DNA of 64,000 nt from Pseudomonas viridiflava (GTDB lineage: Bacteria; Pseudomonadota; Gammaproteobacteria; Pseudomonadales; Pseudomonadaceae), in contig UVIF01000002.1 of the NCBI GenBank assembly GCA_900596015.1, forward strand, positions 248,001 through 312,000, in the 5' to 3' direction. The position numbers and the translations under genes were made by a program. Below the pieces are notes generated by a model that saw only the letters and a list, made by a program, of their open reading frames with translations, had not been told where the DNA came from and made no database searches. Every line of letters begins with the position of its first letter. Position 1 is the first letter of the stretch. Positions 36,602 to 45,696 of this stretch are shown in pieces.

Positions 36602-37384
36602 ATGACTATTCGATCGCCCGTACTGTTCGTGTCCCATGGCTCTCCTATGTTCGCGGTCGAGCCCGGCCTGGCGGGCAAACACCTGGCCGAGCTGGGTCGT
36701 GAGTTGCCGCGGCCCGAGGCCATCGTCATGGTGTCCCCACACTGGATGACCCGTGGCGAGATCGGCGTGACCGCAAGCGCAGCCCCCGCCACTGTTCATG
36801 ACTTCGGCGGCTTCCCCGATGCGCTGTACAAGATTCAATACCCGGCACCCGGCGCACCGGCCCTGGCCGCGCGGATCGTCGACATGCTGCAGGCCGGCGG
36901 CTGGCAATCCCGCCTGGATGCCGAGCGGGGCCTGGACCACGGGGCCTGGGTACCGCTGCTGTATCTGGCACCGGATGCGGACATACCGGTAATCCAGGTT
37001 TCCATGCCCGCTGCGCTCGATACTCATCAGGCCTGGAAGCTCGGCCAGGCGCTCAAGCCACTGCGCGACATGAACGTATTGATCGTGGCCTCCGGCAGCC
37101 TGACGCACAACCTCTACGAATTCCGTGGCGCAACGCCCCACGGCGCTCAATACGTCAAGGATTTCGCCGCCTGGACGGCGAAGACCCTCACCTCGGGTGA
37201 TCTGGACGCGCTGCTGGACTACCGGCAATACGCCCCCTCGGCAGAACGCGCGCACCCCACGGACGAGCATTTCATGCCGTTGTTCATCGCACTCGGCGCG
37301 GCGGGTGAGCAGTATGAAACGCGGGTGATCGAGGGCGGCGTCGAGTATGGGGTGTTGGCGATGGACAGTTACGTGTTCACGTAA
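36602..37384 (+). CDS. extradiol dioxygenase, DODA/YgiD type (LigB superfamily)
   Basis: The 260-residue protein matches class III ring-opening dioxygenases of the 4,5-DOPA dioxygenase type. The metal-binding histidines lie in LFVSHGSPMFAVE, MVSPHWMT, and GLDHGAWVPLLYL, with SGSLTHNLYEF as a further conserved histidine region. These enzymes cleave catechol rings with zinc or iron. GGAG stands seven bases before the ATG at 36602; an open frame starting at 36515 only overlaps the previous gene. The natural substrate in bacteria is poorly defined. Confidence 0.88.
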   Translation: MTIRSPVLFVSHGSPMFAVEPGLAGKHLAELGRELPRPEAIVMVSPHWMTRGEIGVTASAAPATVHDFGGFPDALYKIQYPAPGAPALAARIVDMLQAGGWQSRLDAERGLDHGAWVPLLYLAPDADIPVIQVSMPAALDTHQAWKLGQALKPLRDMNVLIVASGSLTHNLYEFRGATPHGAQYVKDFAAWTAKTLTSGDLDALLDYRQYAPSAERAHPTDEHFMPLFIALGAAGEQYETRVIEGGVEYGVLAMDSYVFT

Positions 37385-37496
37385 TGGCATCACCCGAATG
37401 CTGGGTGTACGGGTGAAATGAACTTTGGCTGTACGGTATCACTGGCCCTGCCGTCAGGTAGTTTCACTGCTACAACAACCCAGAGACCATACGGAC

Positions 37497-38108
37497 ATGC
37501 TCATAGACCTCCTGCCTGCCTTCGCCCTCTTCGCTCTGGTGTCGTCCATCACCCCAGGCCCGAACAACACCATGCTGCTGGCCTCGGGGGTGAACTTCGG
37601 TTTCCTGCGCACCATTCCCCATGCCCTGGGCATCAGCCTGGGTTTCATGCTGCTGGTGCTGGCAGTCGGGCTGGGCCTGGGTGAAATATTCACCGCCGTG
37701 CCCTGGACCTACACGGCACTGCGCTGGATAGGCGCGGCCTACCTGCTTTATCTGGCGTGGTGCATCGCCACCTCGGGCAGCATGAGCGAGGCAGGAGAAC
37801 AGGACAGTACACCCATGACCTTCCTCGGCGCCGCCGCCTTTCAATGGGTCAACCCCAAGGCCTGGGTGATGGCGGTCGGCGCCATCACCACCTATGTGCC
37901 GGCGCAGGGTTACGTTTATAACGTGGTGGTCATCGCTGCGGTGTTTGCACTGGTCAATCTGCCGAGCGTATGCGTCTGGGCCGGTTTCGGCAGTGTGTTG
38001 CGCAACGTGCTGCGCGTGCCGCGCTGGTTGCGCTTGTTCAACTGGGGCATGGCAGCGTTGCTGGTGCTGTCGTTGTATCCGTTGCTGCAGAGTCCGGCGC
38101 CGGTGTGA
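37497..38108 (+). CDS. LysE/RhtB-family amino acid exporter
   Basis: The 203-residue protein has six hydrophobic helices and the family opening LFALVSSITPGPNNTMLLAS. FQWVNPKAWVMAVGAI follows, the second LysE hallmark. Members export amino acids or analogues by proton exchange. The gene is monocistronic to judge from its spacing. A second LysE protein is encoded at 47286-47873. Confidence 0.88.
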   Translation: MLIDLLPAFALFALVSSITPGPNNTMLLASGVNFGFLRTIPHALGISLGFMLLVLAVGLGLGEIFTAVPWTYTALRWIGAAYLLYLAWCIATSGSMSEAGEQDSTPMTFLGAAAFQWVNPKAWVMAVGAITTYVPAQGYVYNVVVIAAVFALVNLPSVCVWAGFGSVLRNVLRVPRWLRLFNWGMAALLVLSLYPLLQSPAPV

Positions 38109-38311
38109 GATGCTGGAAAGTCATCCGCGTATTAGCGTTCAGGTGATGTATTGGGCTATTCCCGGATGGCCCAGTCTTGGGATATGCGGTGGGTATGCGA
38201 CGGTTTCACGACACACTTTTGAGCTAGCATTGTAGATACTATGTCTATACAAAACGCTTGCGGCCGACTCCCCCCGTATCTACGATGTGTACACTTTTTC
38301 AGGAGGTTGCC

Positions 38312-38566
38312 ATGGAAGTCAAAGTGCAGCAGTGGGGCAATAGCGCGGCGATTCGTCTGCCAGCAACCGTGCTCAAGATGATGAATCTGGTCAGTGGCGA
38401 TGTGCTGAAACTCGATGTGTCCGCCGAGGTTATGACCCTCAAGCCTGCGAAGGCCAAGCCGCGTTACTCGCTGGCCGAGCTGATGGCGGAGTGTGACTTG
38501 AGCGCGCCGGAACCTGCCGACATGGCAGCGTGGAATGCCATGTCGGCCGTTGGGCGTGAAGCGTGA
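38312..38566 (+). CDS. MazE/PemI-family antitoxin
   Basis: The 84-residue protein opens MEVKVQQWGNSAAIRLPATV, a textbook AbrB/MazE swapped-hairpin DNA-binding domain, and ends with an acidic toxin-wrapping tail (AECDLSAPEPADMAAWNAMS). AGGAGG precedes the ATG by five bases. It overlaps the toxin gene by 4 bp. Upstream, between 38230 and 38290, short imperfect dyads around TGTAGATACTATGTCTATAC are candidates for the autoregulatory operator. Confidence 0.9.
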   Translation: MEVKVQQWGNSAAIRLPATVLKMMNLVSGDVLKLDVSAEVMTLKPAKAKPRYSLAELMAECDLSAPEPADMAAWNAMSAVGREA

Positions 38567-38910
38567 GGCGGACCAAAGTCAACCGTGGCGACATTGTGCG
38601 CCTGAACCTGAACCCCACCGCCGGCCGTGAGCAGCAGGGCGATTTTCGTCCGGCGCTGATCATTTCGCCTGCGGCCTTCAACGTGTCGGGCTTGGTCCTG
38701 ATTGCGCCCATCACCCAAGGCGGGGATTTTGCCCGCTATGCCGGTTTTGCCGTGCCACTAAGTGGTTCCGGCACCGAGACGCAAGGCGTGGTGTTGTGCA
38801 ATCAACTGCGCACCGTTGACCTTGAGGCTCGTGGAGGCAAACGCGTAGAGACGGCCCCTGAGGTGGTGATGGACGATGTACTGGCCCGCATTCAGGTGTT
38901 GGTTGAGTAA
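38563..38910 (+). CDS. MazF/PemK-family endoribonuclease toxin
   Basis: The 115-residue protein starts with GTG at 38563, coupled to the antitoxin stop (GTGA). It has the MazF core: RGDIVRLNLNPTAGREQQGD, then FRPALIISPAAFN and a C-terminal ETAPEVVMDDVLARIQVL. MazF toxins cut mRNA at short sequence motifs. The catalytic arginine and threonine region (RP.LIIS) looks intact, so the pair should be functional. Neighbouring genes are unrelated. Confidence 0.9.
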   Translation: MRRTKVNRGDIVRLNLNPTAGREQQGDFRPALIISPAAFNVSGLVLIAPITQGGDFARYAGFAVPLSGSGTETQGVVLCNQLRTVDLEARGGKRVETAPEVVMDDVLARIQVLVE

Positions 38911-39007
38911 GCAAAACCATACCCGCGCCGGCCCTCGCTGAAGAATCCATGGGAAAATACGCTGCAATATCGGCAGCGACACCCACCGGCCCACACTGGA
39001 TAGACCC

Positions 39008-39376
39008 ATGAAATACAGCATCCTGGCTTCGCTGTTGGCTTTGAGCCTGAACGCATCGGCCGCTCAACAGAGTCTTGATCTACCAAGTTGCGACATCAAA
39101 GCCCAGCGCGAGCTGGTGGGCGAAACAGGTGGCAAGATCACCGACCCCCGACAAGCCCACATCTCGGTACGAGCCAACATTCTCAGCGCGGACATCGGCA
39201 CCATGCGAAAAGCCCGCAAGATCAGCCAAGCTGAAGCCGACCGTATGATCGAACGTGTCGAAGCCGTCCGTCACCAAACCGACCAATTCGTACATCAGCA
39301 GGGCTTCTTGAGCGCAGCGGAAAAAGCCAGTTTCGACCGAGAGTTCGACAGCCTCGCCATGCAGCTGTGCAAGTAG
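39008..39376 (+). CDS. small exported protein of unknown function
   Basis: The 122-residue product has a clear Sec signal (MKYSILASLLALSLNASA, likely cut after ASA) and a mature part that is helical, with cysteines at its beginning (LPSCDIKAQREL) and end (MQLCK) that could form a disulfide. I do not recognise the family. It is in the same direction as mazEF but 97 bp away. Confidence 0.7.
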   Translation: MKYSILASLLALSLNASAAQQSLDLPSCDIKAQRELVGETGGKITDPRQAHISVRANILSADIGTMRKARKISQAEADRMIERVEAVRHQTDQFVHQQGFLSAAEKASFDREFDSLAMQLCK

Positions 39377-39502
39377 AAGAGTCGGAGTGAATAAGGTCGA
39401 TGGTATGCTCACAACGCGTATAAAACGCCCGACTCACAACACCGCAGCTCATCAAAGAAGAGCATCCGCAACCCAGCGAATCGATCGAAGAAGGTCAACC
39501 TC

Positions 39503-39727
39503 ATGAAACTGAAAGCTTTTTACTATTGCACTGCTTTCCTGTGCGCCGCTACGTTGGCGGGTTGCTCCACCAACACGGTCGTCACGTTGCAGGACGGGAC
39601 CCAGTACATCACCAAGGATGTACCTGACGCCAAAACGAAAGACGGCTTTTATGAGTTCGAAGATGTTTCGGGCAAGCAGATAAGAGTCAAGGCAGATGAA
39701 GTGGCTACCGTGAAGGAAGAGGATTGA
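39503..39727 (+). CDS. YgdI/YgdR-family small lipoprotein
   Basis: The 74-residue protein has a lipoprotein signal (FLCAATLAGCSTN; lipobox LAGC) and the small SH3-like YgdI/YgdR domain: TVVTLQDGTQYITKDVPDAK, then FYEFEDVSGKQIRVKADEV. Such lipoproteins are common in enterobacteria and pseudomonads and their role is not settled. Its last 23 bases overlap the convergent EamA gene. Confidence 0.85.
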   Translation: MKLKAFYYCTAFLCAATLAGCSTNTVVTLQDGTQYITKDVPDAKTKDGFYEFEDVSGKQIRVKADEVATVKEED

Positions 39728-40622
39728 TCCTGCCGTAACGCCTGGCCCCGGCGACACAGAGGATCACCGCCACGGTGACGCCGAACATGCCAAGGCTGAC
39801 CTGTTCGTGCAGCAGTACTGCGGCCAGGGCCAGGCCAAAAAATGGTTGCAGCAGTTGTAGCTGGCCGACAGCAGCGATGCCGCCCTGCACCAGGCCGCGG
39901 TACCAGAACACGAAGCCGATCAGCATGCTGAACAGCGACACGTAAGCCAGGCTCAACCACGCCGGCGTGCTGATCCCGGAAAACGAAGCGGGCGCCAACC
40001 ATGCTGTCAGTGGCATCACGACCGGCAGCGCCAACACCAGCGCCCAGCAGATCACCTGCCAACCGCCCAATGCCTTGGAAATCTCTGCCCCTTCGGCGTA
40101 GCCGAGGCCGCAGGCCAGAATAGCCAGGAGCATGAGAATGTCGCCGGTCGGCGAGGCGGTCAGCCCTTGGGTGACGGCGAACCCGACGACCAATAGACTG
40201 CCCAGCACCGAGAAAAACCAGAACGCCGGCCGAGGACGCTCGCCACCGCGCAGGACGCCGAACGCGGCAGTCGCCAGTGGCAACAGGCCGACGAAGACAA
40301 TGGAATGGGCCGACGTCACGTGCTGCAATGCCAGTGCCGTCAGCAGCGGAAAACCGATCACGACGCCCATCGCTACAATGATCAAAAGCAATAACTGCTG
40401 ACGTGCCGGTCGCCGTTCCTTGAACAGCAAGAGCAGGCACAGCGCAAGCACGCCGGCGATGGCTGCCCGTGCGACGGTTAGAAATACCGGGTCGAATTCC
40501 AGCACAGCGATACGAGTGGCGGGCAGTGAACCGCTAAAGATCACGACACCGATGAGGCCATTGACCATCCCGCTCGCGGGTTTCACTGTCGCCTGGCTGT
40601 GCACGTCAGAGGTGCGTTCCAT
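39705..40622 (-). CDS. EamA/DMT-superfamily transporter
   Basis: The 305-residue protein has ten hydrophobic helices arranged as two EamA repeats (IGVVIFSGSLPATRIAVLEF at the start of the first, ILMLLAILACGLGYAEGAEI at the second). Such proteins export metabolites or amino acids. It diverges from a MocR regulator whose promoter region contains a clear palindrome (40677-40696), so it is the likely target of that regulator. Confidence 0.85.
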   Translation of the reverse strand: MERTSDVHSQATVKPASGMVNGLIGVVIFSGSLPATRIAVLEFDPVFLTVARAAIAGVLALCLLLLFKERRPARQQLLLLIIVAMGVVIGFPLLTALALQHVTSAHSIVFVGLLPLATAAFGVLRGGERPRPAFWFFSVLGSLLVVGFAVTQGLTASPTGDILMLLAILACGLGYAEGAEISKALGGWQVICWALVLALPVVMPLTAWLAPASFSGISTPAWLSLAYVSLFSMLIGFVFWYRGLVQGGIAAVGQLQLLQPFFGLALAAVLLHEQVSLGMFGVTVAVILCVAGARRYGRINPLPSR

Positions 40623-40676
40623 TGAGTGTCCACTCCATGTCGGGTTGCATGTAGCGCATCGTATGACCGACTATCG

Positions 40677-40696
40677 TGACAATCAAAAAATTGTCA
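40677..40696. promoter_or_regulatory. palindromic operator between EamA and MocR genes
   Basis: TGACAAT (40677-40683) and ATTGTCA (40690-40696) are perfect 7-bp arms with a 6-bp A-rich spacer. The site is 54 bases from the EamA start and 15 bases before the MocR start, a position suited to control of both genes. Confidence 0.65.
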
Positions 40697-40711
40697 TGGA
40701 TACACTTCAAG

Positions 40712-42043
40712 ATGGCTCGTCCCCGGTACAAGTCCCTGGTAGATACCTTTGCAGCCGATATTCGCGCCGGACGTTTGCCGCCGGGTACGCGTTTGCCGAC
40801 ACATCGCCAACTTGCGGCCACCCATGGGTTGGCCTTGGTCACCGCCAGCCGGGTGTATGCGGAGTTAGAAGCCATGGGACTGGTCAGCGGCGAGACCGGG
40901 CGCGGGACGTTCGTGCGGGAAACCTCACTGCCGCCGGGCCAAGGTATCGATCAGCCGGACGTCGCTGCGGGTGTGATCGACCTCAACTTCAACTATCCGG
41001 CCATGCCAGGGCAGGCCGACCTGTTGCGCAGTGCCTTACGCCAACTGGCCTTGTCCGGCGACCTGGAAGCGCATTTACGCTATCAGCCACATGCGGGTCG
41101 CCTGCATGAACGGGCTTCAATCGCCCGTCATCTGATCCACCGTGGCGTCACGGTCAATCCCGAGCAGATTCTGATTGTCAGCGGCGCCCAACACGGTTTG
41201 GCGATAAGCCTGATGGCATTGCTGAAACCTAGGGACGTGATCGCGGCCGATGCGTTGACCTATCCTGGCTTCAAGTTGCTGGCCAAGACATTGCACCTTG
41301 AAGTGCTGCCGATTCCTGTCACTGCTCAGGGGCCGGATCTCGATGCCCTCGCCTCGCTCTGCCGCCGTCGTTCGGTGCGCGCCGTGTACACCATGCCCAC
41401 GTTGCATAATCCATTGGGCTGGGTGCTGCCTGCCGATCAGCGCGAGCGCTTGGTGGCGATCGCTCGCGAGCATGATCTGATGATCATTGAAGACGCAGCC
41501 TACGCGTTTCTGGCGCAGGATCCGCCGCCACCGATCATTGAGTTAGCGCCTGAAAGAACGTTTTACGTGTCAGGATTTTCCAAGAACATCGCCACCGGCT
41601 TGCGCGTCGGCTTCGTCGCAGCCCCTGTGCATCGAGTGGACGCGTTGAAGCGCACGGTCAAGGCCACGACCTGGAACACACCCGGCGTCATGACCGCCAT
41701 CATCTACGCATGGCTCGACGATGGCACGGTCGACGCGCTGGAGACGCAAAAGCGCGCGGACGCGCAAGCCCGGCAGGCGTTGGCTGACACGTTGTTGTCA
41801 GGGTTGCCGGTGGTGCGCCATCCCTCTTCGTACTTTCTATGGCTGCCGTTGGCGGAGGATGCAAGGGCGGATCAAATCGCTCTGGAACTGATGCGCGAGC
41901 ATGTGTCGGTCTCGACGGCCGAGCCGTTTTCGATCTCGGTTCATGTCCCTCATGCACTACGCCTGGCGCTTGGGTCGGTGAGCATGGACGCCCTGGGTGA
42001 GGCGCTGGGCACCGTGAAGCGGGTGGTGGGGGCGTATATCTGA
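40712..42043 (+). CDS. MocR-type regulator: GntR HTH fused to aminotransferase class I domain
   Basis: The 443-residue protein has a GntR winged helix at residues 1-70 (SLVDTFAADIRAGRLPPGTR, LPTHRQLAATHGLALVTASR, ETGRGTFVRE). A fold-type I aminotransferase domain follows, with the PLP lysine in YVSGFSKNIATGLRVGFV and the Asp of IIEDAAYAF. MocR proteins use PLP or amino acids as effectors and often control the gene they diverge from. ATG 40712 is preferred over one 12 codons earlier because that one falls within the operator palindrome. Confidence 0.9.
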   Translation: MARPRYKSLVDTFAADIRAGRLPPGTRLPTHRQLAATHGLALVTASRVYAELEAMGLVSGETGRGTFVRETSLPPGQGIDQPDVAAGVIDLNFNYPAMPGQADLLRSALRQLALSGDLEAHLRYQPHAGRLHERASIARHLIHRGVTVNPEQILIVSGAQHGLAISLMALLKPRDVIAADALTYPGFKLLAKTLHLEVLPIPVTAQGPDLDALASLCRRRSVRAVYTMPTLHNPLGWVLPADQRERLVAIAREHDLMIIEDAAYAFLAQDPPPPIIELAPERTFYVSGFSKNIATGLRVGFVAAPVHRVDALKRTVKATTWNTPGVMTAIIYAWLDDGTVDALETQKRADAQARQALADTLLSGLPVVRHPSSYFLWLPLAEDARADQIALELMREHVSVSTAEPFSISVHVPHALRLALGSVSMDALGEALGTVKRVVGAYI

Positions 42044-42124
42044 TCTCGTTCACCCAGGTACGAAAACGAGAGACCACGTCGTTCTACTCGACCGCCGAAT
42101 GCGATATGAGGTCAGTTTGGGCGT

Positions 42125-42937
42125 GTGGCAATCAAACATCGCCCGGCTCGGGTGCTAAAATCCCTCGTCCCTGGACTCCGCCCGAGTGATGCACTCATGC
42201 TCCTGAATCTCGAAATCCGCAGCTATGAGTGTGAAAACCCTCATCACTCCCACGATCATGCTCAATTGGTCCTGCCGGTTCGTGGCCAGATGGAAATCGA
42301 TGTAGACGGTCGCGGCGGGAGCATCGATCAGTCATTGGCCGCCGTGGTGAGGCCAGGCTCGGTGCACTCTCAGCTCAGCCGCGCAGACAGCTGTTTTCTG
42401 GTGCTGGACTGCGCGCCGGCTCTGCTGGAGACACTTCAGATGGAGCATCTGGCTCGAAAGACGTACGTACCTATCTCCCCTGCGACACGACGGCTCATCG
42501 AGTTCGCCGAGCTCATCGGCAACAAGCAGCTCGCCTTGGGCGCTCCACAGTTGAGCTCGCTGCTTCTCTCATCTCTCGGCCCTGACACCTACAGTTCCCC
42601 ATCCGCCATCGAGCAACTGGTCGCTCGCTTGCGGGCTAACCCGGGGGCAAACTGGAGCAACGAGGTCATGGCCCAGGCTGCAAACATGAGCATGAGTCAA
42701 ATGCACCAGCGATTTCGGCAAATGTTTGGAATGAGTCCTCAGGCCTGGTTGACGGGGTTACGCATCCAGGAAGCTCAGAGATGGCTGCGTGGCACTTCCT
42801 TGCCGATCGCCGAGATTGCCTTGCGTACAGGGTTTTCCGATCAGGCATCGCTGACTCGAACCATGCAACGTGTAAGCGCCGTCACTCCGGCGGTCTATCG
42901 CAAAGCGCAAAAGCATTCTGGGATAAAAATCCCGTAG
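42125..42937 (+). CDS. AraC-family transcriptional regulator
   Basis: The 270-residue protein has a cupin-like N-terminal sensor domain (ENPHHSHDHAQLVLPVRGQM with clustered histidines) and an AraC DNA-binding domain at about residues 165-265 (MAQAANMSMSQMHQRFRQMF, GMSPQAWLTGLRIQEAQRWL, IALRTGFSDQASLTRTMQRV). GTG at 42125 is the best start. An EamA transporter gene follows 68 bp later in the same direction and is a likely target. Confidence 0.87.
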   Translation: MAIKHRPARVLKSLVPGLRPSDALMLLNLEIRSYECENPHHSHDHAQLVLPVRGQMEIDVDGRGGSIDQSLAAVVRPGSVHSQLSRADSCFLVLDCAPALLETLQMEHLARKTYVPISPATRRLIEFAELIGNKQLALGAPQLSSLLLSSLGPDTYSSPSAIEQLVARLRANPGANWSNEVMAQAANMSMSQMHQRFRQMFGMSPQAWLTGLRIQEAQRWLRGTSLPIAEIALRTGFSDQASLTRTMQRVSAVTPAVYRKAQKHSGIKIP

Positions 42938-43005
42938 TTACCGACAATACTCTCCTGCTTCGGCGCTTCAGACTTTCCCCGTTCAAGCTACGGAGCACGG
43001 GTGGA

Positions 43006-43947
43006 ATGTTTACTGATCAGTCGCTGTTGAAGGGTATTGTTTATGGTGTTTGCGCGGGACTGTGCTGGGGAGTGATTTTTCTTGGGCCACAGCTCACGCA
43101 AGGCTTGAGCGGCCTGCAATTCGCAGTGCTTCGATTTCTTTTTTACGGTGCGATTTCAGCTGTTCTGCTTATGTCCCGGTGGCGGCAGGTGTGCGCAAAC
43201 CTTACTCGAGCCGATTGGAAGTCACTCTTCTGGCTCAGCCTGATCGGGAATCTCGTTTACTACGCGCTGGTAGGTACCGGGGTGCAACTGGTGGGAATTG
43301 CGACGACGTCACTGATTGTCGGGCTCATCCCCGTGTTGCTGACCTTGGCAGGTCGGCACGACACCAATGCCGTCTCCCTGCGCAGACTCGCCCCCTCGCT
43401 GTGCTGCGCAATGGCCGGCGTTGTACTTATCAGTTGGCATGCACTGATCAATGGCGACACGCCTGAAACATCGACAGCCATTGCGGGTATTCTCTGCGCC
43501 ACAGGTGCGTTGGTTGCGTGGACTTGGTTCGCCGTCCGCAATGCTCGGCGGCTGATTCAGCTCACCAGCATTTCCTCCAATGACTGGGCACTGCTGACCG
43601 GCATCATGACGGGCGCTCAGTCGTTGCTCCTGGCGGTGCCTGTGCTGGTTTTTCAGGCAGATGCCCATGGCAGTTCAGAATGGCTGCATTTTTTTCTGGT
43701 GGCCTGTGGTGTAGCCCTTCTTTCCTCGGTTATTGGAGGCGCGTGCTGGAATCAGGCAAGTCGGCTTCTGCCGTTGGCACTTAGCGGGCAAGTGCTGGTG
43801 ATCGAGACGCTGGCAGCGTTGGCCTTTGGATTTCTATGGGAGCATCGGTTACCCGATACGTACGAGATAGCGGCCATTGCGTTGCTGGTCGCCGGGGTTG
43901 TCTGGTGTCTGAATTGTCATCGTGCTCCTCCTACACTTGCAAGCTGA
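43006..43947 (+). CDS. EamA/DMT-superfamily transporter
   Basis: The 313-residue protein has ten hydrophobic segments in two EamA repeats (IVYGVCAGLCWGVIFLGPQL; GILCATGALVAWTWFAVRNA). The ATG at 43006 lies 10 bases after GGAG. Base composition is slightly less GC-rich than nearby genes. Together with the AraC gene in front it forms a regulator-exporter pair; the substrate is unknown. Confidence 0.85.
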   Translation: MFTDQSLLKGIVYGVCAGLCWGVIFLGPQLTQGLSGLQFAVLRFLFYGAISAVLLMSRWRQVCANLTRADWKSLFWLSLIGNLVYYALVGTGVQLVGIATTSLIVGLIPVLLTLAGRHDTNAVSLRRLAPSLCCAMAGVVLISWHALINGDTPETSTAIAGILCATGALVAWTWFAVRNARRLIQLTSISSNDWALLTGIMTGAQSLLLAVPVLVFQADAHGSSEWLHFFLVACGVALLSSVIGGACWNQASRLLPLALSGQVLVIETLAALAFGFLWEHRLPDTYEIAAIALLVAGVVWCLNCHRAPPTLAS

Positions 43948-44015
43948 TCAAACCCGCTCGTGAACATGGGCAACGGATGTGCTGATCTGCCGAACTGACG
44001 GCCAAGCGAATTCAA

Positions 44016-44525
44016 TCACTGACCGATGGACTTCGCAGCGTTGACCAAGCCATCCAGCCAGTCCTGATGGCCATTGATCATCGGATTTGGTTTGGCTTTG
44101 GCTAGATCCTGCGCAGGTTTGCCCTTCTGGGTCTCCTGGGTAAGGATGCGCACCCGTCCATGGGGCAGGTCCTCGATCAGCCAGGCATGGTGAACATCCA
44201 GACGTGTCTCGCCTTCACCCGCCCAACCATGCCAGGCAATCCGGCCAGGTTCGGTCGAGGTTGGCGGCACATGCTCGGTGCACAGCGCCTCGACGGGAAA
44301 TCCGAACGTCTCGAAGTAGAAGCGCACGCCCTTGGCCAGATCCGGCCCAACGTGATCGTGAAAGCGCACGTTTGCAGAGTTCGCGTAGTACGAAGGCCAC
44401 CGCTGGGCCTGACTCAACAGCGGCCACACCTGTACAGCACTCAAACCCGCAACGATCACTTCGTTGGAAACGAAGTTTTCAGTGAAACCGGGCAAAAAGC
44501 CCTCGGGCCAAATGATTTCGTTCAT
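44016..44525 (-). CDS. SRPBCC-family protein (START/polyketide-cyclase-like fold)
   Basis: The 169-residue protein shows the SRPBCC layout: an N-terminal strand and helix (IVAGLSAVQVWPLLSQAQRW, PSYYANSANVRF), a central sheet, and a long C-terminal helix (MINGHQDWLDGLVNAAKSIG). These proteins bind hydrophobic ligands; no catalytic assignment can be made. It diverges from a LysR gene 88 bp away and is its likely target. The longer open frame upstream is only the shadow of that LysR gene. Confidence 0.8.
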   Translation of the reverse strand: MNEIIWPEGFLPGFTENFVSNEVIVAGLSAVQVWPLLSQAQRWPSYYANSANVRFHDHVGPDLAKGVRFYFETFGFPVEALCTEHVPPTSTEPGRIAWHGWAGEGETRLDVHHAWLIEDLPHGRVRILTQETQKGKPAQDLAKAKPNPMINGHQDWLDGLVNAAKSIGQ

Positions 44526-44547
44526 GGACGACTCGGTAGGTGATGGA

Positions 44548-44588
44548 TGGAATAGCGCCATGATCGGTGTAAGCTTGGAATAACGCCA
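44548..44588. promoter_or_regulatory. direct repeats in the SRPBCC/LysR divergent promoter
   Basis: TGGAATAGCGCCA (44548-44560) and TGGAATAACGCCA (44576-44588) are 13-bp direct repeats with one mismatch and a start-to-start distance of 28 bp, filling most of the 88-bp intergenic region. They probably bind the adjacent LysR protein. Confidence 0.5.
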
Positions 44589-44613
44589 ATCGCGATTTTT
44601 TATCCAGCACATC

Positions 44614-45522
44614 ATGAATACTGATATCAGAAACCTGGACCTGAACCTGCTCAAGGCCCTCGATGCGCTGCTAGATGAGCGCAGCGTCACCCGTGCGGCC
44701 GATCGGCTGTCACTGACCCAACCCGCCGTTAGTGGCATGCTCAACAGGCTGCGGGAAAGTTTCGGCGATCCGCTCTTCGTACGCGCCCAGCGTGGCATCG
44801 TGCCGACGTTGCGAGCCGAGCAATTGGCGGCACCGGTCAAGCAACTGCTGGCTGACATTGAAGCCTTGCTGCAACCCCAGGGGTTCGATCCACTGAGTGC
44901 CGACTTGACGCTTCATCTGGCATCGACCGACTATGCGTTGCGCGCAGTCGTCGTGCCGTTCTTGCGTGCGCTGAGGGAACGGGCTCCGAACATCCGGGTT
45001 GCGGTTCAGCCCGTTGATGATCAGCAGCTCGCCTCCCAGATGGACCAGGGCGATATCGACGTGGCGCTGGTCACACCCGACACAACACCCGCAGGGCTAC
45101 ATGCCGCCCCGCTCTTCGATGAGCAATACGTCTGCGTCATGAGAACTGACCACCCCGACGCGCTTAACGGCACGATCTCACTGGATCGTTTTTGCGCTGT
45201 GGATCACGTATTGGTTTCGCCCTCCGGTGGAGGATTTCGAGGCGTGACAGACATTGCCCTCGAACGCATTGGCCGGACACGTCGAGTCATCTCATCGGTG
45301 ACCAGCTTCTTGATTCTCCCGGAACTGCTGATGCAGAGCGACCTGATTGCCGTGGTCCCCCGCCGCCTGGTGATGCATCAAAATGGCCTGTGCCTGATGA
45401 AACCCCCGGTCGAGATTCCCGGCTTCAGCAAGACGCTGGTCTGGCATGAAAGGACCCACCGCCATGCGGGACATCAGTGGATACGTTCACTTCTGCTCGA
45501 AACGATCGAATCGCTTGACTGA
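44614..45522 (+). CDS. LysR-family transcriptional regulator
   Basis: The 302-residue regulator begins MNTDIRNLDLNLLKALDALL, followed by the winged helix ERSVTRAADRLSLTQPAVSG and MLNRLRESFGDPLFVRAQRG, the form seen in NodD/NahR-like LysR proteins. The remaining part is the periplasmic-binding-like effector domain. It is divergent from the SRPBCC gene, and a direct repeat between them is the candidate operator. Confidence 0.9.
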   Translation: MNTDIRNLDLNLLKALDALLDERSVTRAADRLSLTQPAVSGMLNRLRESFGDPLFVRAQRGIVPTLRAEQLAAPVKQLLADIEALLQPQGFDPLSADLTLHLASTDYALRAVVVPFLRALRERAPNIRVAVQPVDDQQLASQMDQGDIDVALVTPDTTPAGLHAAPLFDEQYVCVMRTDHPDALNGTISLDRFCAVDHVLVSPSGGGFRGVTDIALERIGRTRRVISSVTSFLILPELLMQSDLIAVVPRRLVMHQNGLCLMKPPVEIPGFSKTLVWHERTHRHAGHQWIRSLLLETIESLD

Positions 45523-45696
45523 CGAGGGCATGAAAAGAACGGACTCATTAAGTAAGCACCCATCGATTCGGCCAGAAACAAACGTCCTGTATGCAGCAAT
45601 CGGCTGTCTTCATTGAGACGGACGCACTCCCGATGCTCGGCAATCTGATAAAGCTGACTTAAGCCAACGCACCTATTGACCCAGCCGCGAGTACAC

